A stretch of 64,000 nt of DNA from Prauserella_A oleivorans (GTDB lineage: Bacteria > Actinomycetota > Actinomycetes > Mycobacteriales > Pseudonocardiaceae): assembly GCF_042685745.1 (NCBI RefSeq), contig NZ_JBHUNT010000001.1:4774001-4838000 (forward strand), written 5' to 3'. Under the pieces are notes generated by a model. It searched no databases and was not told the DNA's origin. It saw only the letters and a program-made list of their open reading frames with translations. Each line of letters begins with the position of its first letter. Position 1 is the stretch's first letter. The position numbers and the translations under genes are program-made. Positions 51,689 to 60,447 of this stretch are shown piece by piece.

Positions 51689-52933
51689 TCATGTCCTGTT
51701 CTTCGAGTGCGCGCCGGGCTCCTTGGGCAGGCCCAGTACGCGGTGCGCGATGATGTCTCGCTGGATCTCGTCGGTACCGCCTCCGAGCCGCATGCCCGGT
51801 ACGCCGAGGACGAACTCCGCCCACGAGAACGTGCTCCGCTCGCCGGTGTCGGCCAGGAGCCGTGGGCCGAGCGCGGTGGCGACCAGGTCGGACAGGGCGG
51901 CCAGGTTGGCCGTCAGGGCCAGTTTCGACAGCGACATCTCCGGTCCGGGTGTCGTCCCCGCCTTCACGGCCGCCTCGGCGCGGGCGCGCATGGCCTTCGC
52001 CGCGGTGAGTCCGATGTGGACACGGGCGAACGCCTGCCGTACGGCGGGGTCCTCGGTACGTCCCATGTCCTTCAGCCAGGCGATGATCCGTTCGAGCCGG
52101 AACAGACCACTGCCGCCCGCGGTGGAACCGCCGATGGCACCACGCTCGTACATCAGCGTCGCCAGTGCGACCTGCCAGCCGCCGTCGACCTCGCCCAACC
52201 GGTTCTCGTCCGGCACGTGGACCCCGTCGAGGAACACCTCGTTGAAGTCGGCGCCGCCGGTCATCTGCCGCAGCGGCCGCACCTCGACGCCGGGAGCGTG
52301 CATGTCCACGAGGAACGCGGTCAGGTTGCGGTGGCGTTCCCCGTCCGAGGTCCGAGCCAGGAGCAACCCCAGGTCGGAGTAGTGCGCGCCCGAGGTCCAC
52401 ACTTTCTGACCGGTGACCACCCAGTCACCGGTCGCCGGATCCCGGTCCGCCTTGGTGGAGACGGATGCGAGATCCGAGCCGGCGCCCGGTTCGCTGAACA
52501 ACTGACAGCCGACGACATCGGCGCGCCGGAGGGCACGCAGCCATCGCTGCTTCGCGGCCTCGGTGCCGTAATGCTGCAGCGTCGGCAGCACCATGCCGAG
52601 GCTCACCCCGAGCGGAGACCGGGACGGCACGGAATAGCGCCGTTCCACTTCCTGGTAGGCCCGCTCGTAGCGGGCGGGTAGGCCCGAACCGCCGTACTCG
52701 GGCGGACCGGTGATCCAGCCGAAGCCGGCATCGAACACCGTGCGCTGCCAGTCGCAGGCGCGCTTGGCTTCGGCTTCGGTGGCGCCGCGAAAGAGCGTCA
52801 CCCGGTCCTCGTCCTCGGAAAAGTCGAACCGATGCTCACCGTCCGCGCGCGGAGCGGCGGACTCGACGAAGGATTCGGCTTCCGCGCGGAACTCCTCGAG
52901 AGAAGGCGCTCGGCGCGCTGAATCGACCGACAC
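51689..52933 (-). CDS. Acyl-CoA dehydrogenase, main subunit of pair 2
   Basis: A 414-residue acyl-CoA dehydrogenase with GFGWITGPPEYGGSG, FSEPGAGSDLASVST, GQKVWTSGAHYSD and the ending GGGTDEIQRDIIAHRVLGLP. It is the counterpart of the protein at 44932. Start is a GTG with GAGGAG upstream; the longer open frame has no start signal. Confidence 0.92.
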   Translation of the reverse strand: MSVDSARRAPSLEEFRAEAESFVESAAPRADGEHRFDFSEDEDRVTLFRGATEAEAKRACDWQRTVFDAGFGWITGPPEYGGSGLPARYERAYQEVERRYSVPSRSPLGVSLGMVLPTLQHYGTEAAKQRWLRALRRADVVGCQLFSEPGAGSDLASVSTKADRDPATGDWVVTGQKVWTSGAHYSDLGLLLARTSDGERHRNLTAFLVDMHAPGVEVRPLRQMTGGADFNEVFLDGVHVPDENRLGEVDGGWQVALATLMYERGAIGGSTAGGSGLFRLERIIAWLKDMGRTEDPAVRQAFARVHIGLTAAKAMRARAEAAVKAGTTPGPEMSLSKLALTANLAALSDLVATALGPRLLADTGERSTFSWAEFVLGVPGMRLGGGTDEIQRDIIAHRVLGLPKEPGAHSKNRT

Positions 52934-53015
52934 GGAAGTCTCCTCAGGAATTGCCCATGTCCATGTACTGGTACTCACACCCAGCCTGATCGCGTCCCTG
53001 CCGATCAGGTGCCGG

Positions 53016-54023
53016 CTACCGTCCGGTGACGTGTCGCACGGCGGCGACGAGGTCGTCGGCGTTCGGGATCGCCCGCAGGCTCTTGGCGAACGGAATCGGC
53101 GCGTACGTGCCACCCACCCGGGCCACCGGCGCCATGAGCTCCCCGAAGAGCTCCTCGGTGATCTTGGCAGCGATCTCGGCACCCGGGCCGCAGAACTGCG
53201 TGGCCTCGTGTGCGACCACCGCGCGCCGGGTGCGGCTCACCGACTCCAGCACCGTTTCGAAATCCAACGGGACCAGGGTCCGCAGGTCGATCACCTCGGC
53301 ACTGATGCCTTCCTCGGCCAGCGTCTCCGCGGCCTGCAACGACCACGGCACCGCGGGGCCGTAGGTGATCACCGTGACGTCCGAGCCCGGGCGTTTGATC
53401 GCCGCCTGGCCCAGCGGGATCGACACCTCCCCGGTCGGCACCTCCTCCTTGTTCGTGTACTCGAGGTGGATGTGCTCGATGAACAGGCAGGGGTCGTCGT
53501 CGAAGATGCACGACGTCAGCAGGCCCTTGGCCTCGGTCGGCGTCGAGGCCATCACGACCTTGATGCCGGGCGTGTGCATGAACCAGGCCTCGAGCGACTG
53601 GGCGTGCTGCGCACCGAAGCGGCTGTTGCCCACCACGGTCCGCACCGTCAGCGGAACACTGCTGCGCCCACCCGACATGTAGCGCAGCTTGGCCGCATGG
53701 TTCACCAGCTGGTCCGACACCAACGTGAGGAAGTCGCAGAACATGACCTCGGCGACGGAGCGGTAGCCGCCCAGCGCCAGTCCCACCGCGGCGCCGACGA
53801 TCGACTGTTCCGCGATCGGTGTCGCGCGGACCCGGTCCTTTCCGTACTTCGTGGACAGGCCCTTCGTCACCTTGAACACGCCGCCCATGGGGTCGGCGAT
53901 GTCCTCGCCGAGCAGCACGACCTTCGGGTCCTTGGCCATCGCGAGATCCAGCGCCGAGTTCATCGCGACGGCGGCGGACATCTTCTCGGTCTCGACCGTT
54001 CCGGGTTCTTGGAGAGTAGTCAT
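53016..54023 (-). CDS. Thiamine-diphosphate dehydrogenase E1 beta subunit
   Basis: A 335-residue E1 beta subunit (acetoin/pyruvate/branched-chain type): VVLLGEDIADPMGGVFKVTKG, FGAQHAQSLEAWFMHTPG and the C-terminal IDLRTLVPLDFETVLESV. It should decarboxylate a 2-oxo acid with the alpha subunit. No E2 lipoyl transferase or E3 gene is nearby, which is unusual. Confidence 0.93.
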   Translation of the reverse strand: MTTLQEPGTVETEKMSAAVAMNSALDLAMAKDPKVVLLGEDIADPMGGVFKVTKGLSTKYGKDRVRATPIAEQSIVGAAVGLALGGYRSVAEVMFCDFLTLVSDQLVNHAAKLRYMSGGRSSVPLTVRTVVGNSRFGAQHAQSLEAWFMHTPGIKVVMASTPTEAKGLLTSCIFDDDPCLFIEHIHLEYTNKEEVPTGEVSIPLGQAAIKRPGSDVTVITYGPAVPWSLQAAETLAEEGISAEVIDLRTLVPLDFETVLESVSRTRRAVVAHEATQFCGPGAEIAAKITEELFGELMAPVARVGGTYAPIPFAKSLRAIPNADDLVAAVRHVTGR

Positions 54024-55057
54024 AGCAGGTCCAGCACCAGCTTCTTGTCGGCGAACACGTCCTCGTGCAACTGATCGGCGTCGGGCTGCGGCCGCGATTC
54101 GGCGTAGGAGAACGCCTCGGCGACCGACGACTCGGCATCGCGCTCGATCGCGTCCAGCCGCTCCGGCGCGACGAGCCCCTGCTCGATGAGCCAGGTCCGG
54201 AAGTTCGGCGCAGGGTCCCGCGTCATCGCCTGCGCCAGCTCGTCCTTGGGTACGTAGCTGTAGTCGGCGGTTCCGGTGTGACCGGTCAGCCGGTACGTCT
54301 CGAACTCGAGGAACACCGGGCCGCCGCCCGACCGGATCGAGTGCACGGCGTCGGAGAGCGCCCGCCACGAGGCGATCGGGTCGAATCCGTCAACCTTCCG
54401 GGCGGTCATGCCGTACGACGCCGCACGCTGGGCGAACTCCGGCGCCGCGGTGTACTCGGCGAGCGGAGTGTGTTCGGCCCACTTGTTGTTTTGGCAGACG
54501 AACAGGACGGGCAGCTTCCACAGGGCGGCCATGTTCATCGCCTCGTGGTACGCGCCGATCGAGGTCGCACCGTCGCCGAACGTCACCGCGACGATCTTCC
54601 CGTCGCCGTCCAGCTGAGCGGCTATACCGAGCCCGGCCGCGATGGGCAGGCCCGATCCGACGATGCCCGTTGTGGCGGTCATCCCCACCGAGTCGTCCTG
54701 CAGGTGCATCGGGCCGCCCTTGCCCTTCGACACACCGTCGACGCGGCCGTAGAGCTCCGCCATGATGGATTTCAGTGACACGCCCTTGGCCACCACGTCA
54801 CCGAGGTTGCGATAGGTGGACACGAACTGGTCGCGCGGCTCGAGAACGGCCCCCAGAGCCGCGCAGACCGCTTCCATCCCGCGTACCGGGTAGAACGCCG
54901 CCTGCAGCTTGCCCGCCTTGGCCTCCTTCTGGGCACGGGAGTCGGCCAAGGTGGTCGTGACCATCACCCAGTACATCCGTTCGAGGTCGGCGGTGGACGG
55001 CAACGGGGCTGTGCCCGTCTCCTCGTCCCTGGCGACCTCGTGAGGGGTCTCGGTCAA
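54020..55057 (-). CDS. Thiamine-diphosphate dehydrogenase E1 alpha subunit
   Basis: A 345-residue E1 alpha subunit. The thiamine-diphosphate motif runs from FGDGATSIGAYHEAMNMA to CQNNKWAEHTP. The TTG start follows a very strong ribosome site (AAAGGAGGAGC). First gene of the seven-gene minus-strand operon, with a 4-bp overlap to the beta subunit. Confidence 0.93.
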   Translation of the reverse strand: MTETPHEVARDEETGTAPLPSTADLERMYWVMVTTTLADSRAQKEAKAGKLQAAFYPVRGMEAVCAALGAVLEPRDQFVSTYRNLGDVVAKGVSLKSIMAELYGRVDGVSKGKGGPMHLQDDSVGMTATTGIVGSGLPIAAGLGIAAQLDGDGKIVAVTFGDGATSIGAYHEAMNMAALWKLPVLFVCQNNKWAEHTPLAEYTAAPEFAQRAASYGMTARKVDGFDPIASWRALSDAVHSIRSGGGPVFLEFETYRLTGHTGTADYSYVPKDELAQAMTRDPAPNFRTWLIEQGLVAPERLDAIERDAESSVAEAFSYAESRPQPDADQLHEDVFADKKLVLDLL

Positions 55058-55217
55058 GACAGCTCCTCCTTTGCTGATGACGACTCCCCCGGGGCCTGAG
55101 CCGTAGCCGCGAGGTCAAGATCGGACACTCGGTGTGCCGCCGGCCGGCTGCCCACCCACTGCGCGTGAGAACGGAACCCCGGTGGCGAGAGGACTCCTCC
55201 TCACCAAGCCAGTTCCC

Positions 55218-55246
55218 AGATTAGTCTAGTGCTAGATAATTTACAA
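55218..55246 (-). promoter_or_regulatory. Promoter of the E1 operon with TCTAG-N2-CTAGA operator (copy B)
   Basis: On the minus strand TTGTAA (55246-55241) and TAATCT (55223-55218) are 17 bp apart. The perfect palindrome TCTAGTGCTAGA (55225-55236) fills the spacer, an ideal place for a repressor. It gives a leader of about 150 nt before the TTG. Confidence 0.75.
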
Positions 55247-55282
55247 GACGCCCATTTGCGGGTTACCCGGCCGAGGCCGGCG

Positions 55283-56755
55283 TCAGGACTGCAGCTGACC
55301 AGCCTCGTTCAACGCCGGCCGGAGGTGGGACGCCGCTCCGTCGGCATGCTCACGCACCCACGCACAGAACTCCTCGAGAACCGCGTCGCCCGTACCGGCC
55401 CCGGTCAGCGGCAGCGCACCGTCGAGAACCTCACCCGAGGTGCTGTCCACGGTCACGATCCGCCCGGCCAGCGAGCTGAGCACACCCTCGCCGCACCCCA
55501 CGATGCACGGCCGGCCGAGCTCCCGGCTCACGACCGCGGCGTGAGACGTCGCGCCGCCGATCTCGGTGATGATGGCGCGCGCGGCGAGCATCCCGTGTAC
55601 GTCGTCCGGGTTCGTGGTCGGTGTCGCGAGTACCACGTCCTTCCCCTCGGCGGCCTGCTCGTCGGCCTCGTCCGCGGTGGTCACGACGACACCGGACGCG
55701 ACGCCGGGGCACGCGACCTCACCCGTGGCGAGGACGGTCGCGCCCGCGCGTGCTTCGGGATCGAGATGCGGTTGCAGGAGCGCGCTCAGCTGCTCGGCCG
55801 TCACCCGCTCCAGCGCCTCGGTGACGCCGATCAGACCTTCGTGGCGCATCGCGACCGCGTGCCGCAACGCCGCCGTCGCCGAGCGCTTGGCCGATCGAGC
55901 CTGGAGCAACCACAGTTTGCCCCGCTCGACGGTGAACTCGATGTCCTGTACGTCGCCGAACTCGGCCTCCAGCACCCGCGCCGCGGCGAGCAACTCCTCG
56001 TGGACCCCCGGGAGAGAGGAGGCCAACGCGGACAGGTTCAGCGGGTCGAACCGACCGGAGACCACGTCCTCACCCTGGCCGCCGGGCAGCCACTCACCGT
56101 AGGGTTCGGCGGCTCCGGTCACCGGATTACGACTGAACAGTACTCCGGTACCGGACTGTTCGCCGAGGTTGCCGAACACCATCGCCTGGACGGTCACGGC
56201 CGTGCCGGCGTCGTCGGGCAGGCCGTGATGCTTGCGATACGCCGTCGCGCGCGGCGAGCACCAGGAATCGAAGACGGCCGCGACGGCCTTCTCGAGCTGA
56301 TCCCACGGGTCCTCACTCGGCGCACTACCCACGATGTGGGTGAACTGCTCGACGAACCGGCGATAGGTGTCGGCACCGAAGGACTCGTCACCCGACTGCC
56401 GGGACAGCACGGCCGCGATCTCCGCGTTGACCCCGAGGTTGAGGATCGTGTCCATCATCCCCGGCATGCTGCGCGCCGCGCCGGAACGGACCGACACCAG
56501 CAGTGGCGCCGCCGGGTCACCGAACTTTCTGCCGACCACTCGTTCGAGGGCGGCGATGCCCTCCCGCAGAGCACCGGGAACGTGGCCGGGCACCGTCCGG
56601 CCGGAGGCGTAGTACTCCGCACACACCGTCGTGGGGAAGACGAATGCCGGAGGCACCGGGAGACCGAGCGAGAGCATCTTGTTGATACTGAAGGCCTTGC
56701 CGCCGAGCAGAGCGCGATCGCCGCCGTGCGGACGGCCCGCCTCGAGCAGAATCAT
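55283..56755 (-). CDS. Short pyruvate-phosphate-dikinase-like protein (N-terminal and His domains only)
   Basis: A 490-residue protein with the PPDK ATP-grasp domain (GGKAFSINKMLSLGLPVPP, SVRSGAARSMPGMMDTILNL) and the phosphohistidine domain (ITEIGGATSHAAVVSREL, His at about 404). It lacks the ~350-residue PEP/pyruvate TIM barrel of full PPDK (about 870-900 residues). It ends cleanly with a linker-like tail, so it is a short form rather than a truncation; a similar 490-residue PPDK is annotated in Mycobacterium tuberculosis (from memory, Rv1127c). GGAGGG precedes the ATG; a TTG lies just upstream. Confidence 0.87.
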   Translation of the reverse strand: MILLEAGRPHGGDRALLGGKAFSINKMLSLGLPVPPAFVFPTTVCAEYYASGRTVPGHVPGALREGIAALERVVGRKFGDPAAPLLVSVRSGAARSMPGMMDTILNLGVNAEIAAVLSRQSGDESFGADTYRRFVEQFTHIVGSAPSEDPWDQLEKAVAAVFDSWCSPRATAYRKHHGLPDDAGTAVTVQAMVFGNLGEQSGTGVLFSRNPVTGAAEPYGEWLPGGQGEDVVSGRFDPLNLSALASSLPGVHEELLAAARVLEAEFGDVQDIEFTVERGKLWLLQARSAKRSATAALRHAVAMRHEGLIGVTEALERVTAEQLSALLQPHLDPEARAGATVLATGEVACPGVASGVVVTTADEADEQAAEGKDVVLATPTTNPDDVHGMLAARAIITEIGGATSHAAVVSRELGRPCIVGCGEGVLSSLAGRIVTVDSTSGEVLDGALPLTGAGTGDAVLEEFCAWVREHADGAASHLRPALNEAGQLQS

Positions 56756-56826
56756 CAACGTCCCTCCGGTCCGCAGACACGGCCGGAGCTGTCGCCCATC
56801 GGCCGCTTTTATCTAACCTAAAAATA

Positions 56827-56838
56827 TCTGGCTCTAGA
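56827..56838. promoter_or_regulatory. TCTAG-N2-CTAGA operator, copy C
   Basis: TCTGGCTCTAGA matches the cluster palindrome with one mismatch. It lies about 70 bp before the PPDK-like gene on its promoter side, next to AT-rich sequence (56813-56826) that probably holds the -10. Confidence 0.6.
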
Positions 56839-56857
56839 CTAAAGTTCCATGGTCACC

Positions 56858-56892
56858 TTGTCCATAGCACCCCAAATGCTCTACGTTTAGAG
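56858..56892 (+). promoter_or_regulatory. Promoter of the enoyl-CoA hydratase/ligase operon with operator copy E
   Basis: TTGTCC (56858-56863) and TACGTT (56882-56887) are 18 bp apart. CTCTA (56879-56883) and TAGAG (56888-56892) form an inverted repeat over the -10 box; read as TCTAG-N2-CTAGA it has two symmetric mismatches (TCTACGTTTAGA). Confidence 0.55.
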
Positions 56893-56921
56893 TACTTGAC
56901 CCGCTGATCCGGAAGGCGGAG

Positions 56922-57713
56922 ATGACCGGTTACGCAGCACTGACGCTGGCCACGACGGGCCGGGTGGCCGAACTGCGGCTCTCCCGGCCCGACCTGTTGA
57001 ACAGGTTCGACTCGTCCCTCATCACCGAGTTGCACTCGGCGCTCCGGGAGCTCCGGGACGACCCCGAGGTCCTGGCCGTGGTGTTCTCCTCGACGGGCAA
57101 ACACTTCTCGGCCGGCGGGGACTTCGAATCGATGCTGGCCGCCAACACCGATCACCAGGTCCTGATGCGCCAGGTCGACGAGGGACGCGAGCTGTTCCGC
57201 GCCTTCGCCGACTTCCCCAAGCCGATCGTCGTCGCTCTGCACGGCGACGTCTTCGGCATCGGGTCGAGCCTCATCCTGACCGCAGACGCCATCGTGTCGA
57301 CACCGACAGCCCGGCTGAGCGACCCGCACGTGCACATGGGCCTGGTGGCCGGCGACGGCGGCTGTGTCGCCTGGCCGGCCAACCTTCCCTTCATCCGCGC
57401 CAAGCGGCAACTGCTCTGGGGTGACCCGATCACCGGCAAGGAGGCCTGCGAACTCGGCATCGTCACCGAACTGGAGGACACCGCCGAGCAGGTTCGCGAC
57501 CGGGCCTTCGACCTGGCGCACCGCGTCGCGGCGCTGCCCCCGGTCGCGGTGCAGCTCACGAAGCGGGCCCTGAACAAGCATCTGCACGCTCGCATCGACG
57601 ACGTCTTCGACGTCGGGTTCTATCTCGAGGCCATCAGCGCGCGCACAGCCGACGTCACCGAAGCTGTCGCCGCGTTCAAGGAGAAGCGGAAGGGCAGGTG
57701 GACCGGGGCATGA
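56922..57713 (+). CDS. Enoyl-CoA hydratase/isomerase family protein
   Basis: A 263-residue crotonase. Oxyanion-hole parts are HFSAGGDFESM and GDVFGIGSSLILTADAI. The region DPHVHMGLVAGDGGCVAWP has Asp where hydratases have Glu, so the chemistry could differ from simple hydration. The ATG of the acyl-CoA ligase overlaps its stop. Confidence 0.88.
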   Translation: MTGYAALTLATTGRVAELRLSRPDLLNRFDSSLITELHSALRELRDDPEVLAVVFSSTGKHFSAGGDFESMLAANTDHQVLMRQVDEGRELFRAFADFPKPIVVALHGDVFGIGSSLILTADAIVSTPTARLSDPHVHMGLVAGDGGCVAWPANLPFIRAKRQLLWGDPITGKEACELGIVTELEDTAEQVRDRAFDLAHRVAALPPVAVQLTKRALNKHLHARIDDVFDVGFYLEAISARTADVTEAVAAFKEKRKGRWTGA

Positions 57714-59317
57714 CCACCGTGGAGTCGGCTCTGGCGGCGATCTGGGGCACCGACGTCGTCCGTGATCCCGAAGGCCCCGGTCTGCTGTACGAACCGCGGC
57801 CGCGGTGCGTCACCGGAATGCTCGCCGGAACGGACCGATGGGCGGACCGCACCTTCCTCGTCCAAGGCGAGCGGCGGATCGATTTCGCGACGTTCCTGAA
57901 TGCCGTGCCACGTGCCGCGGGCGCGCTCCCCGCGCGCGAAGGCGACAAGGTGCTCGTGCTCGCCTACAACAGCCCCGAGTTCGTGCTCGCCATCTGGGCG
58001 ATCTGGTGGGCAGGCCTCGTCCCGGTACTCGGCAACCGCTGGTGGAGCGACCAGGAGATCGAGCACGCGGTCGCCCTGACCCAACCGGCGCTTGTGCTCA
58101 GCGACCGCGACGCACCGCAAGGGCATGCACCGACCGCTCCGTGGACACGCATCGCCGACCTCGGTCGCCACTTCGCAGGCGAGGGCACACCGGTCGAGGT
58201 CAGGGAACCGGACGACGAATTGTCGCCCGGCATGGTGCTGTTCACCTCCGGCTCGTCCGGCCCGCCGAAGGCGGTCGTGCTCTCGCACCGGTCCGTCGTC
58301 GCCAACCAGCACAACCTGCTCAGCCGCTCGCGCATGCTGCCCCAGACGATCTCCACGGACGCACCGCAGCAGGTCATGCTGGCCTGTACGCCGTTGTTCC
58401 ACGTCGGCGGAGTCTCCAACCTGATCACGCAACTCATCCTGGGTGGGCGGCTGGTCATGACCGTCGGCCGGTTCGACGCGGGCGAGGTGCTCGAACTCAT
58501 CGAGCGGGAGAAGGTGCATCGCTGGGGCGGCGTGCCGACCATGGCCGCACGCGTGCTGGCCCATCCCGACTTCGATCGGCGCGACCTGTCCAGCCTGCGG
58601 TCCTTCCCCCTGGGCGGCGCCCAGGTGTCGGCGGCGCTGCTCGACCGGATGCGCACGAAACTGCCGCAGCTCCGGCAGCGAGGGCTCGCCAACACCTGGG
58701 GCATGACCGAGTCTGGCGGCTTCGTCACCGTGGCGGGCAACCGCGACCTGGAACGCTTCCCCGGCACGGTCGGACGGCCTTACCCCGTCGCCGAGTTGCG
58801 CATCCTCGATCCGGACGAGACCGGCCGTGGCGAGATCATGCTCCGCTCCCCCACGGTGATGCTGGGCTACCTCGGGCTCGACGACGGCACGGTGGACGCC
58901 GATGGCTGGCTGCACACCGGAGACCTCGGCCGGCTCAACGACGAGGGCTACCTCTTCCTCGATGGACGGTCCAAGGACATCGTGATCCGGGGCGGCGAGA
59001 ACATCGCGTGCGCACACGTCGAGCAGGCACTGCTCGCCCACCCGGACATCGTGGAGGCCGCCGTGTTCGGTCTTCCGCACGAGGACCTGGGCGAGGAACT
59101 CGCCGCCGCGGTCACGCACCGAGCCGGCCCGGCGCCCGCGGAGGACGAGCTGCGCACCTTTCTCCGCGGGCGGCTGGCCCACTTCGAGGTTCCCACGAGG
59201 TGGCGCATCGGCAGCGACCCGTTACCGACGCTGGCCGGTGAGAAGGTCGACAAGAAAGCCCTGCGAGCCGAGCTGGCCGCAGAACTGGACACGAAGGACG
59301 GCTCCCCGTGCGACTGA
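57710..59317 (+). CDS. Acyl-CoA synthetase (AMP-forming)
   Basis: A 535-residue ANL-family ligase. The P-loop is FTSGSSGPPKAVVLSH, the A5 region is NTWGMTESGG and the A8 hinge is DGRSKDIVIRGGENI; the late Lys is in GEKVDKKALRAEL. It should activate the cluster's carboxylic acid to its CoA ester. The ATG at 57710 overlaps the hydratase stop. Confidence 0.92.
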   Translation: MTTVESALAAIWGTDVVRDPEGPGLLYEPRPRCVTGMLAGTDRWADRTFLVQGERRIDFATFLNAVPRAAGALPAREGDKVLVLAYNSPEFVLAIWAIWWAGLVPVLGNRWWSDQEIEHAVALTQPALVLSDRDAPQGHAPTAPWTRIADLGRHFAGEGTPVEVREPDDELSPGMVLFTSGSSGPPKAVVLSHRSVVANQHNLLSRSRMLPQTISTDAPQQVMLACTPLFHVGGVSNLITQLILGGRLVMTVGRFDAGEVLELIEREKVHRWGGVPTMAARVLAHPDFDRRDLSSLRSFPLGGAQVSAALLDRMRTKLPQLRQRGLANTWGMTESGGFVTVAGNRDLERFPGTVGRPYPVAELRILDPDETGRGEIMLRSPTVMLGYLGLDDGTVDADGWLHTGDLGRLNDEGYLFLDGRSKDIVIRGGENIACAHVEQALLAHPDIVEAAVFGLPHEDLGEELAAAVTHRAGPAPAEDELRTFLRGRLAHFEVPTRWRIGSDPLPTLAGEKVDKKALRAELAAELDTKDGSPCD

Positions 59318-60447
59318 CCCCTCCCGACGAGTACTTCCACCACCAGGTCTCGCTTCCGCACTCGATGGTCGGTTCCAGTGACCCGAGCTGGCGTGAGCGT
59401 TACTGGATCAGTATCCAGGACGTCGAGAACCAGGACACGGTGCTGACCTGCGGTATCGGCCAGTATCCGAACCAGGACGTGCAGGAGGCGTTCGTCGTCG
59501 TGTCCGAGGGCGGCAGGCAACGCAACCTGCGGCTGGCCAGGGAACTCGGTCCGCGCAGTGACGTGATGAAGGTCGGTCCGCTCACGATCGACGTCGTCCG
59601 CCCGTACGAGGACCTGCACCTGGTCCTCGACGACAATCCGTCGGGCATGACGTTCGACCTGCACTGGAACGGCACGATGGAGCCGGTGCTGGAGGGCAGG
59701 CACTTCCAGGTCAGCCGGTCGCGCGCGACGTACGACGCCATCCGCTACGTCCAGGTCGGGCGCGCCTCGGGCACGCTGCGCACGCCCGACGGTGAGCGGC
59801 AGGTTCGGCCGGAGCACTGGTGGGGCGAGCGCGACCACTCGTGGGGCACGCGCCCGCTGCCGCGGACGCAGGGCACTCCCCCCGGGCAACGCCCGGAATG
59901 GCGGATGCTCATGTTCTGTCCGATCCAGATGCCGGACTTCGGCCTGCACTTCTACCTCTACGAGGCCGAGCCCGGCCGTCCCGTGCACCTGTCGGCCGGG
60001 GTCTCGCACCCGCTCGGCCGAGCCGCAGACGAGGCGTTTCCCGACGAGGCCATCATCGGGGTGGACCACGATCTCAGCTGGGTGGCAGGCGCACCGGCCG
60101 CGACCCTGTCCGGCGGCACGATCGTGGTCACGCTGGCCGACGGCCGCAAGCTCGACTTCGAGATCCGGGCGCTGCCCGGCCGGGCCTGCCTCCGCGGCGG
60201 CGGCTACGAGGGCTGGAACGGCTGGTTCCAGGGGCACTGGAAGGGCGAGGAGAGCCTCGAACACGAGATCTGGGACCTCACCGACGACTCGCAGTTCTAC
60301 CGCTACGCCAAGGCGTCGAGCGACCACCTGATCGAGGTCCGGCACGGCGGCAAGACGGGCTACGGCGTGATGGAGTACATGGTGCTGCCCGGGTACTCGA
60401 AGTACCCGGACGCGATCCCGCCCAGGCCAGCGCGGGCGGACCGATGA
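59308..60447 (+). CDS. Uncharacterised WWGxRDHSWG protein (DUF7064/7065-like), second paralogue
   Basis: A 379-residue homologue of the protein at 39190. It has the same core WWGERDHSWGTRPL (about residues 171-184), the later WNGWFQGHWKGEE and a C-terminal YGVMEYMVLPGYSKYPD. It begins with a GTG inside the end of the ligase gene and overlaps the kinase-like gene by 4 bp. No signal peptide. Its fixed place between a ligase and a kinase-like gene supports an enzymatic role on the same substrate. Confidence 0.78.
   Translation: MRLTPPDEYFHHQVSLPHSMVGSSDPSWRERYWISIQDVENQDTVLTCGIGQYPNQDVQEAFVVVSEGGRQRNLRLARELGPRSDVMKVGPLTIDVVRPYEDLHLVLDDNPSGMTFDLHWNGTMEPVLEGRHFQVSRSRATYDAIRYVQVGRASGTLRTPDGERQVRPEHWWGERDHSWGTRPLPRTQGTPPGQRPEWRMLMFCPIQMPDFGLHFYLYEAEPGRPVHLSAGVSHPLGRAADEAFPDEAIIGVDHDLSWVAGAPAATLSGGTIVVTLADGRKLDFEIRALPGRACLRGGGYEGWNGWFQGHWKGEESLEHEIWDLTDDSQFYRYAKASSDHLIEVRHGGKTGYGVMEYMVLPGYSKYPDAIPPRPARADR

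Noticed and set aside
39145..55246. KstR or KstR2 binding sites of sterol catabolism
   Set aside because: The palindromes read TCTAG-N2-CTAGA, not the TAGAAC-N2-GTTCTA or CAAG-N2-CTTG forms known to me, so the regulator is left unnamed.
55283..56755. PPDK-like gene as a truncated pseudogene
   Set aside because: The frame is intact with a good start and a natural ending after the His domain, and similar short PPDKs are known in other actinobacteria.
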